A DNA stretch of 7,746 bases, from NCBI GenBank assembly GCA_021796135.1, contig JAJYOQ010000186.1, positions 1 through 7,746 of the forward strand, written 5' to 3'. Below the pieces are notes generated by a model. The model saw only the letters and a program-made list of their open reading frames with translations. It made no database searches and was not told the DNA's origin. This stretch comes from Bacteroidota bacterium (GTDB taxonomy: Bacteria > Bacteroidota > Ignavibacteria > Ignavibacteriales > Ignavibacteriaceae). Below are positions 1-6,105 of the stretch, piece by piece. The translations under genes were made by a program, and so were the position numbers. Each line of letters starts with the position of its first letter. The first letter of the stretch is position 1.

Positions 1-752
1 AGCTTTTTTAGAAGATCATCTACTTGAATTGCCAAGGAATTATCTTTGTTATGTGAAAAAACAATATTGTTTATTTTTTTTAAATACTCAGAAATAATTT
101 TTATATCGCCGAGTATTTTTTGTGAATATTCGATAAATGTATCAAAAAAATATTTTGCAATTTCATTTTCATTTTTTAAATAAATATTTTCTTTTATTGA
201 TATTAATTTTTTACGGTCGCTAATTATATTGGATATTTGACGAGATAAATTATTTTTTGTAGAGAATACTCTCATTAGATATTTTAGGATATGAGCTTTT
301 GATTCGTCTTCTAAAAATTTTGTGTATAGTTCATCAACCGATAATTCTATTAATTCATCTGAAGTTCTTGAATCGATCGGAATAAAATTAGCATCTAATT
401 TAGCTTCAGTCGGGAATTCCCTTAATATATTTATGCAAAATGAGTGAATTGTGGAAATGTTAGCTGATACAAGCTGGCTTCTAATGAATTCTAATTTATC
501 TTTTTCATTTTTATTATTTATATTTTTAAGATTTGCATCAATTTCAGAAGCAATTTTTTTATACAGTTCTCCGGCAGCCTTATCCGTAAATGTAATAGCC
601 GCAATATTTCTGAGTGAAATATTTTCTTGGATGGCAATTTGGATAAAACGTTTGGCAAGTACCAAAGTCTTACCGGAACCGGCATTGGCTGTTAGTGAAA
701 TATGAGTTTTATAATTTAATGCTTTTTCCTGATGTTCTGTAAGTATATTCAT
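1..752 (-). CDS. AddA/UvrD-type ATP-dependent helicase (helicase-nuclease subunit), N-terminal part only
   Basis: I translated 250 codons from an ATG at 752-750; the frame is open to the window edge, so the rest of the gene is missing. The visible part is the start of a superfamily 1 (UvrD/Rep) helicase. It shows a Q motif with Gln8 (TEHQEKAL), a Walker A loop ANAGSGKT at residues 22-29, motif Ia around residues 50-63 (IAAITFTDKAAGEL) and motif Ib TIHSFC at 101-106. The run after motif Ib (ILREFPTEAKLDANFIPID) resembles AddA of AddAB more than UvrD, PcrA or RecB. AddA proteins are about 1000-1200 residues with a C-terminal RecB-like nuclease, process double-strand breaks in the cytoplasm for recombination, and work with AddB. 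Neither the nuclease domain nor addB can be seen here. The start lies 8 nt after the kinase stop without a clear Shine-Dalgarno, which suggests co-transcription. The UvrD-family call is firm; the AddA assignment is an inference. Confidence 0.85.
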   Translation of the reverse strand, partial: MNILTEHQEKALNYKTHISLTANAGSGKTLVLAKRFIQIAIQENISLRNIAAITFTDKAAGELYKKIASEIDANLKNINNKNEKDKLEFIRSQLVSANISTIHSFCINILREFPTEAKLDANFIPIDSRTSDELIELSVDELYTKFLEDESKAHILKYLMRVFSTKNNLSRQISNIISDRKKLISIKENIYLKNENEIAKYFFDTFIEYSQKILGDIKIISEYLKKINNIVFSHNKDNSLAIQVDDLLKK

Positions 753-760
753 AAGTATAT

Positions 761-3700
761 TTAGGTTTTTATTTTGGGAATAGAAACTTTGAATATACTC
801 CCGGAATTAATTGAGTCCATTAATCGAATTTCACCCCCTAAACTTTCTATAAATCGCTTTGACATTTTAAGACCTAGCCCCATACCTTTATCTTTTGTTG
901 TAAAATTAGCATTAAATATTTTATCTCTTACTTCGCTTGGTATTCCGCAGCCATCATCAATAAAAAGTAAATCATATCCGGAGTTTGTAGAAATTATCTC
1001 AACTTTAATATTTTTTGCGTCAGCTTGAATAGAGTTACGAAATAGATTTATAAACATTCTTCGCATTTGAGATTTATCACTTTCTATAATTGCGTGATCA
1101 TAATCAGAGACAATTTCAATCTTAGCTTTTTCTTCAATAAACAGATTTACAGTTTCATTTAAAATACTAATTAGGTCAATTTCTGCTATTTTAAGATTCG
1201 GCATTCGCCCGAATCTTGAAAATTCAGAGGCAATTAAACTTAAATTCTCAATTTGAATTAAAATTGTTGACGATACTTTTTCAAAAATTGAATCTAAGTT
1301 TACATTTTTATCTTTATAAGAAACAATTAATTGCTGCATTGCAAGTTTCATAGGCGTTAACGGGTTTTTAATTTCGTGAGCCACTTGTTTAGCCATTTCT
1401 TTCCAGGCATTTTCACGTTCAACCTCTGCAAGTTCTGTTTGGTTTTTCTGCAGTTCTTTAGTCATATAATTAAACCCGATAAACAATTCCCTTATTTCGC
1501 CTTTCGCTTTACTTTCAAGCTGAACATTTAAATCTCCGTGAGCAATGGAGTTAGTAGCTTTTGTCAAACGTCGTATTGGCGACGAAATTGTTTTTGACAG
1601 AAAAGCACTTAGAATTATAATTAGAAGAGTTGCAAATGAAAATACTCCAAAAAGAAAAACGTCAAGGTCAATTACTGCAAATGATAAATGAACTTTATTG
1701 AAAACATCATTTACGCCGATTATAAAATCGCGATTTCCAATTTTAATTTTCTTGTAAAAGGCTATATACTTATAATTATCAATTCTTTCTTTTGATAAAT
1801 ATTCTTTATAATTAAGATAATTCAACTCATAGTAAACTTGCGGATTTAGCCTGTATGTAAAAAGTCCCACTTTATAATATTGATCCCTTGAATTATATAT
1901 TTGGTAATTCCCATCATAAATTGCATAAGAAATATTTATATCTTTTGCAGCATTTTTAAAAGCTTGTATTATATCCTCTTTATTATTCAGCTCCTTAATT
2001 TCTTCACCGATTAAATTCTGAAGATAGACAGTGCGCTCATTTAGTTCGTCTAGTATTGCTCCTTGCTTTTTATCTTCAAACAATTGTCGATTGTAACCGG
2101 CTAATATTATTACTGGAATTATCGAAACAAATAAAAGAGCTATCATAAGCTGCGTGCGAAAAGAATACTTGAAATTCTTAAATTCTAATAACAATATTAT
2201 TAAAGAATAAATTAGAATAAATAAACTTTGAATCAGAAATATTTTAAAGAAATTATAAAGATCCCAGGATAATTTTTTTTCTCCAGTTGCGACTGCTGTT
2301 ATTATCTGTTTTCCGTTTCCGGAATTTTTAAGTGCAAATACAAAATAATTTTCTCCGTTTAAAGAAAGGTTTATCCAGGCTTCTTTATCAGCATTATAAG
2401 GAGCATTTAAGATAGGTTTAATTTGGTCAAGAGAAGGATATATATCACCGTAAACTTGTGATAAATTATTATTATCAAAGATAAAGATCTTTAAGTTATT
2501 TATATCAAGCACAGAATTTATAAGTTTATTTTTAGAAGAAAGAAATTCCGGAATATTATTTATAAATAACGTATTTAAATCATATTTTATTGAAGCGGCT
2601 ACATAGCCTAAAACAATCCCTTTATCAATGATAGAAATAACCCCGGTTACGATTTTTTTGGTTGAATCGTCCGACTGATAAGTTTCAAAAATTTTGGGTT
2701 TCTCAGTATTAGGTAAATATAATTTATTTATCTTAATATACTGATCCTCGCCGTTTGTAGAAAAAGAACCGAGTAGAGATAATTTATCATCATAAATTTC
2801 AAGCGATGAATTAAAAGGTTCTCTTTGAAGCGGACTATGGGCCCATAATAGGAAGGACTCACTGTTAAAATTTGATTCTTTATTATCAAAACTTGTTATT
2901 AATTTTTGATGATTAGTAGATTTTGTTAAAGTTTCTGATATTAAAAATCTTAATAAGTTATCATTAGGCCTATTTATTTCCATGGCAGTAGTTCGGAGTG
3001 ACGCTTTTTCAAGATACAAGTTGAAGAAGTTCATCAAGGTTATAGAAATTATTGAAGCAATCAGAGCAATATATATAAAGTTGACGCTTTTAATTGATAT
3101 AAAGAAATAAATCCTATATGAAAGAGTAAATAGTAAGGCTATAATAATAAAGCTAAGTAAGGGAGTAATTAATGGCTCATTTTCAATTAATACAAATAGC
3201 GTTCCTTCGATTTGAAAAAAAATAAAAAGATATATAAAATATTTTTTTTGAACTTTGCTTTCATATTTACCAAAAAATCCTGTCAAATAAATAATAAGAC
3301 TGCTTAGAAGAACTACTATAGATATTCCAATTAAAAGAATATTTAAGTTCATCAGCATAGCAGGTAAATTTGGTATTAATTCTGGCTCTTTAAAATATCT
3401 TAAAGTAGAATCAAAGATTATACTTTTAATTGCAGAACTAAATCCTCTTACTACCCATTGGAATATTAAACTCAGTATAATTAAACTTAACCAGAATATT
3501 CTTTTATTTTCAAATATTTTTTTATCAGCAGACTCAAGGAATTGATGGAAATAGTCATATACTTTAATTGCAATTATGAGAAAGAAAACGGCAGATATAA
3601 AAAATTCTAACGGAGATTTTACAATTCCCCCGCAAAAAGTTGATGAAAAATAAGCTGATTCTGTCAAGCTGCCGTGTATAAAATTTGACGGAAATCCAAT

Positions 3701-4603
3701 ATTGAAAATTATAAATCGGATTAAAATAAGATAACTAATTAATATAGATTGCTTGATAAATTTATATTTAATCGAAGAAAATTCACTTTTTAATCCCAGT
3801 CCTAATAGGATAAATCCCAGGATGAATAATATGGATTGCACATTATTTGCTATTCCATATACAGAATTTAATTCTTCATCTAAAGTGGGTTTAAAAAAAG
3901 CTATTAGACCAATTTTAGAACCTTCATTGTTGATTAACTCAAATGAATATTCTCTGGAATTATCTGATTTTTCTTCGAAGGGATTATAAAATGTTTCAAA
4001 TTTCGTATGATATTTTTCAGAAAGTGTCTTAGTAAAATTGACATCATCAAAATATTGATTAGGTAATTCATAATGTTTTTCAATTGGTACACTGACAACG
4101 AAATAATATTGATCACCGTCAGAATTTATTGTATCGGTGACAGTCAAAAAAGTAACTAAATTTGTAGAATAAAAATGAATCTCACCGGCAGGAAAAGAAA
4201 GCGGAAGAATATCATTTTGCTTTATAGCAATTTGGTTATTCCAGGCAATTAACTTTCCGTTTGGAGCCAGAACCTCAATGGATAACTTATTATAATCCTT
4301 TTTATTAACCATTTGCAGCAATCCTTCATAAGAAGGATTAGCTGGATTCAAGGTGTTTCGAAGTTCAGATTTTATTTTTTTTTTAGCAGCTATTAAAGAA
4401 GACTGGTTCTCTTTAAATAATCGGGTAGCTGACTTTTGGATATTTAAAATTTTATCTGATTGAATTTTTTCCCAATTATTAGTGATGTTTTTAATAATTA
4501 GAGGCGTAATTATCCCGGCACCTAAAAAAAGGATCAAAATAAAAAAGTCAAGTACAAAATATTTTTTGTTCCCTTGAAAAACTCTGTGAAATCTTGAAAG
4601 CAT
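761..4603 (-). CDS. Giant membrane sensor histidine kinase, NtrY-like, with HAMP, HisKA and HATPase domains
   Basis: This 1280-residue protein autophosphorylates on histidine in response to an unknown signal and passes the phosphate to a response regulator not present here. By hydrophobicity I count about 12 membrane segments: 16-38, 257-271, 286-304, 331-350, 368-386, 415-440, 454-473, 479-500, 508-528, 786-806, 818-836 and 981-1001. They leave three large extracytoplasmic regions (about 39-256, 529-785 and 837-980). A HAMP linker follows (about 1002-1055, Pro1009), then the dimerisation helix with phospho-acceptor His1076 in VAHEIKNPLTPMKLA. The ATPase domain has an N box with Asn1190, a G1 box DDGCG at 1216-1220 and a G2 box GMGLGL at 1240-1245, so all catalytic motifs are intact. 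The H box with NPLTP and the HAMP placement resemble NtrY, but NtrY proteins are usually about 700-800 residues; the extra length is the multi-pass block and second sensor-like region. The start overlaps the upstream stop (TGATG), implying coupled translation. The kinase call is secure; ligand and partner are unknown. Confidence 0.93.
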   Translation of the reverse strand: MLSRFHRVFQGNKKYFVLDFFILILFLGAGIITPLIIKNITNNWEKIQSDKILNIQKSATRLFKENQSSLIAAKKKIKSELRNTLNPANPSYEGLLQMVNKKDYNKLSIEVLAPNGKLIAWNNQIAIKQNDILPLSFPAGEIHFYSTNLVTFLTVTDTINSDGDQYYFVVSVPIEKHYELPNQYFDDVNFTKTLSEKYHTKFETFYNPFEEKSDNSREYSFELINNEGSKIGLIAFFKPTLDEELNSVYGIANNVQSILFILGFILLGLGLKSEFSSIKYKFIKQSILISYLILIRFIIFNIGFPSNFIHGSLTESAYFSSTFCGGIVKSPLEFFISAVFFLIIAIKVYDYFHQFLESADKKIFENKRIFWLSLIILSLIFQWVVRGFSSAIKSIIFDSTLRYFKEPELIPNLPAMLMNLNILLIGISIVVLLSSLIIYLTGFFGKYESKVQKKYFIYLFIFFQIEGTLFVLIENEPLITPLLSFIIIALLFTLSYRIYFFISIKSVNFIYIALIASIISITLMNFFNLYLEKASLRTTAMEINRPNDNLLRFLISETLTKSTNHQKLITSFDNKESNFNSESFLLWAHSPLQREPFNSSLEIYDDKLSLLGSFSTNGEDQYIKINKLYLPNTEKPKIFETYQSDDSTKKIVTGVISIIDKGIVLGYVAASIKYDLNTLFINNIPEFLSSKNKLINSVLDINNLKIFIFDNNNLSQVYGDIYPSLDQIKPILNAPYNADKEAWINLSLNGENYFVFALKNSGNGKQIITAVATGEKKLSWDLYNFFKIFLIQSLFILIYSLIILLLEFKNFKYSFRTQLMIALLFVSIIPVIILAGYNRQLFEDKKQGAILDELNERTVYLQNLIGEEIKELNNKEDIIQAFKNAAKDINISYAIYDGNYQIYNSRDQYYKVGLFTYRLNPQVYYELNYLNYKEYLSKERIDNYKYIAFYKKIKIGNRDFIIGVNDVFNKVHLSFAVIDLDVFLFGVFSFATLLIIILSAFLSKTISSPIRRLTKATNSIAHGDLNVQLESKAKGEIRELFIGFNYMTKELQKNQTELAEVERENAWKEMAKQVAHEIKNPLTPMKLAMQQLIVSYKDKNVNLDSIFEKVSSTILIQIENLSLIASEFSRFGRMPNLKIAEIDLISILNETVNLFIEEKAKIEIVSDYDHAIIESDKSQMRRMFINLFRNSIQADAKNIKVEIISTNSGYDLLFIDDGCGIPSEVRDKIFNANFTTKDKGMGLGLKMSKRFIESLGGEIRLMDSINSGSIFKVSIPKIKT

Positions 4604-4605
4604 CA
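4601..4605 (-). promoter_or_regulatory. TGATG stop-start overlap (translational coupling)
   Basis: On the minus strand the TGA ending the DUF4783-like gene (4605-4603) shares its A with the ATG of the kinase (4603-4601). No Shine-Dalgarno is visible within 20 nt upstream of this ATG. Kinase translation is therefore likely to depend on ribosomes finishing the small secreted protein. The overlap is directly seen; the coupling is inferred from common bacterial behaviour. Confidence 0.75.
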
Positions 4606-5055
4606 GTTAATAGTTATTTGAGTTAATTTCCATTTTTTATTAATAAATTTTAGAGAAATGTACATTTGGGCAGATTCTTGTTTATCATTATTAAAGTATT
4701 GACAATTTCCAATTGCAATTGGATTAGTAACATCAGCAAGGGAATTATCAAAATCAATTGAGATCATCCTATGACTTTTAAAAAAGTCAGCCAGAACATA
4801 ATAAGCTTGATTTGAGCTATAATATCCGATAATACCGTTTGATAAATTCAGGTAAATTTGGCTATCAACAAAGTGACTTAATTCGGAAACTTTTCCCATC
4901 TTAAGTCCCTGTTCAATGGATACTAAAGCATTGTTGAATGAACGAAGCAGAGAAACTTCATTTTCCTTTGAGATATTCCGTTCGTTTTGTGCAAAAACAA
5001 TATTACTTATAGAGACAAATAAAGATAGAAAAATCAATAGACTTCTAATTCGCAT
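4603..5055 (-). CDS. Secreted DUF4783-like protein
   Basis: This 150-residue protein has an N-terminal signal peptide: Arg2 and Arg4, a hydrophobic core at about 5-21 and a likely cleavage after Ala22 (VFA-QN). The mature part would be about 128 residues and exported to the periplasm or beyond. There is no lipobox. The stretch YSSNQAYYVLADFF at 79-92, followed by alternating beta-like segments ending in a KWKLTQITIN strand, matches my memory of DUF4783, a small secreted family of Bacteroidota and relatives without an assigned function. Its helix-then-sheet pattern would fit an NTF2-like fold, but I cannot test this. Its TGA shares one base with the ATG of the kinase, so the two proteins are probably made together; a role as a periplasmic partner of the kinase is an inference. 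A Shine-Dalgarno is poor: AAAGG lies about 13 nt upstream. Confidence 0.8.
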   Translation of the reverse strand: MRIRSLLIFLSLFVSISNIVFAQNERNISKENEVSLLRSFNNALVSIEQGLKMGKVSELSHFVDSQIYLNLSNGIIGYYSSNQAYYVLADFFKSHRMISIDFDNSLADVTNPIAIGNCQYFNNDKQESAQMYISLKFINKKWKLTQITIN

Positions 5056-5098
5056 ATATTCTGCTAAGCCTTTATTTATTAAAATAAATATAGACTAA

Positions 5099-5130
5099 AA
5101 TACTTTATTTTATCTCTAAATTAAAGTATT
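5099..5130. repeat. Near-perfect inverted repeat (hairpin) in the lipoprotein/DUF4783 gap
   Basis: The arms AATACTTTA (5099-5107) and TAAAGTATT (5122-5130) are exact reverse complements. After one T-T mismatch (5108/5121) another 4 bp pair (TTTA 5109-5112 with TAAA 5117-5120), leaving the 4-nt loop TCTC. That gives 13 paired positions out of 14. Read on the minus strand the stem is followed only by a short T run (four Ts, two of them inside the stem) and then AGTC, so it is a weak candidate terminator for the lipoprotein gene. It could also be an operator for the downstream DUF4783-kinase transcription unit. A further pair, TAGACTA (5091-5097) and TAGTCTA (5149-5155), flanks it. Confidence 0.55.
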
Positions 5131-5144
5131 AGTTAAATGTTTAT

Positions 5145-5150
5145 ATTATA
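5145..5150 (-). promoter_or_regulatory. Possible -10 element (TATAAT) for the DUF4783-kinase unit
   Basis: The minus strand carries a perfect TATAAT overlapping the stop codon of the lipoprotein gene, about 90 nt before the DUF4783 start. No good -35 (TTGACA-like) sits 16-18 nt upstream, only a T-rich run. The region is extremely AT-rich, so such a match is cheap. If used, transcription would begin just upstream of the 5099-5130 hairpin and put it in the 5' leader. Confidence 0.25.
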
Positions 5151-5961
5151 GTCTATTAGGTTTCAGAAAAATCTGAGGGTTTCTAATATTTGATACATTT
5201 GCTCGTTTTAACTGTACATTTCCGGCTACTGTTTGAAAAGCCCAGTCAAAACTCATACGCTGGCTAGAAATGCTATTTACTCGAATTTTTGCATAATGGT
5301 TGTCCCAGGTCCAAATTACATAAGTGTGACCAACAATAGCAACAGCATCCTTAGTAGGTGACCAACCTGTAGTAGGGGCATAACTTATATCATATATATC
5401 ATTAGTCGGTCCCATATCCTGTATATCCGAATCGGTCATAACATCGATATAAAAGTTTCCGTTATAGTTTTCAAAATAAAAATCTGAAGAAGAACTATTA
5501 TAGAGGACATCGGTATAAGTGGTAAAGGAGAACCCGCCGTTATCAGGAAAATTTCGGTAATCAAAAACAGTAGCATTAAAGCCATCCGGACGAGGCGTTG
5601 CCATAACATCATCATAGCTTAAATTGCTTTCATTCCCATAAATATCATATGCAGTAACAGCATAATAATAGGTAGTTCCGTTTTGAGCTCCGTTATCAAT
5701 ATAGTAATTATTTGGAGTTGAGCCGATTAAAGTATATTTACCTGTATAAGTATATGAATAATAGACATTATAACCGGCAATATCATTTTGTAGATTTCTA
5801 TTCCAGGAAATTTCCACGCTGTTATTTCCATTCAGAATTTGTAGACCGGTCGGAGGATTTGGCGGCTGATTATTAACCATTACAGGATTAAGAACTTTTG
5901 CGCATGAGGTTAATAAAACCAAAGGTAATGTTAATAATATTACAAAAAACAACTTTTTCAT
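5146..5961 (-). CDS. Fibronectin type III domain lipoprotein with unknown C-terminal domain
   Basis: The 271-residue product starts with a lipoprotein signal peptide: Lys2-Lys3, a hydrophobic core at 4-16 and the lipobox LTSC, with the lipid-bearing Cys20. Residue +2 is Ala and there is no acidic export tag right after the cysteine, so anchoring to an outer or inner membrane leaflet is expected without a clear surface signal. A proline-rich linker (25-38) leads into one FN3 domain at about 35-124, recognised by PPTGLQI, a core Trp53, IAGYNVYYS at 61-69 and TTYYYAVTAYDIYGNES at 96-112. The C-terminal part (about 126-271) is rich in Tyr, Asn, Asp and Ser and looks like beta sheet; I do not recognise it. 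There is no type IX secretion C-terminal signal that I can see. The start is well supported by AAGGAG five nt upstream. FN3 lipoproteins of this sort usually serve adhesion or carbohydrate/protein binding; the function here is not known. Confidence 0.85.
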   Translation of the reverse strand: MKKLFFVILLTLPLVLLTSCAKVLNPVMVNNQPPNPPTGLQILNGNNSVEISWNRNLQNDIAGYNVYYSYTYTGKYTLIGSTPNNYYIDNGAQNGTTYYYAVTAYDIYGNESNLSYDDVMATPRPDGFNATVFDYRNFPDNGGFSFTTYTDVLYNSSSSDFYFENYNGNFYIDVMTDSDIQDMGPTNDIYDISYAPTTGWSPTKDAVAIVGHTYVIWTWDNHYAKIRVNSISSQRMSFDWAFQTVAGNVQLKRANVSNIRNPQIFLKPNRL

Positions 5962-5966
5962 ATCGA

Positions 5967-5972
5967 CTCCTT
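5967..5972 (-). promoter_or_regulatory. Shine-Dalgarno AAGGAG of the FN3 lipoprotein gene
   Basis: The minus strand reads AAGGAG, then 5 nt, then ATG at 5961. It is the strongest ribosome binding site in the window and settles the start codon. The other genes here have weak or no such site, which suggests this gene is translated independently. Confidence 0.8.
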
Positions 5973-5995
5973 GAAAGAATTCATACTTTCAATAT

Positions 5996-6012
5996 AGCTA
6001 AATGAATGCCAG
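5996..6012 (-). promoter_or_regulatory. Possible sigma-54 (-24/-12) promoter of the FN3 lipoprotein gene
   Basis: The minus strand reads CTGGCATTCATTTAGCT. It has the YTGGCA -24 block and the diagnostic GG-N10-GC spacing (GG at 6010-6009, GC at 5998-5997); the -12 block is TAGCT rather than TTGCA. Transcription would start near 5985, giving a leader of about 24 nt that includes the AAGGAG site. A sigma-70 reading is possible, since GCTATATT overlaps it and could serve as a -10, but no good -35 lies at the right distance. The match is seen; promoter activity is inferred. Confidence 0.4.
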
Positions 6013-6055
6013 GAAAAAGTGCTGGACAATCCTCATTTTGAAGGGATAAAAGAGA

Positions 6056-6088
6056 ATATGTACAAAATAATAAACATTTTGTACAAAA
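6056..6088. promoter_or_regulatory. Paired TGTACA dyads, candidate operator or activator binding site
   Basis: TGTACAAAAT (6059-6068) and ATTTTGTACA (6076-6085) are a perfect 10-bp inverted repeat with a 7-nt spacer. Each arm also lies in its own dyad: TTTTGTACAAAA at 6077-6088 is a perfect 12-bp palindrome, and ATATGTACAAAA at 6056-6067 matches it at 10 of 12 positions. The two TGTACA centres are 21 bp apart, two helical turns, so bound dimers would face the same side. They would sit about 76 and 97 bp upstream of the start expected from the sigma-54-like promoter. Read as a hairpin at the pyrC 3' end it lacks a U tract, so I prefer a protein binding site over a terminator. Confidence 0.5.
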
Positions 6089-6105
6089 ATGAATGTGGAA
6101 AAGAA

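Noticed and set aside
1..6. AGCTT at the first base as a sign of a cloned HindIII fragment
   Set aside because: Five bases are too few, and the other end shows no matching site.
451..1028. Plus-strand open frames at 451-705 and 774-1028
   Set aside because: They lie opposite the well-supported helicase and kinase ATPase coding sequences, show no domain or start signal, and are explained as antisense shadows.
3753..4116. Open frames at 3753-3989 (plus) and 3934-4116 (minus, other frame)
   Set aside because: Both overlap the kinase sensor region in other frames, have no recognisable protein features and fit chance in AT-rich DNA.
4656..4667. Palindrome AAATGTACATTT as a third copy of the TGTACA operator
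   Set aside because: It lies inside the DUF4783 coding sequence and is single; two or three TGTACA hexamers are expected by chance in a window of this composition.
5073..5090. TATTTAT/ATAAATA 7-bp hairpin next to the DUF4783 ribosome binding site
   Set aside because: The stem is A-T only and very weak; such matches are common in this AT-rich gap, so I do not claim an RNA switch.
6059..6085. Inverted repeat read as a rho-independent terminator of pyrBC
   Set aside because: On the minus strand the stem is followed by TATTCTC and not by a T run, and the stem is mostly A-T; the paired-dyad arrangement fits a binding site better.
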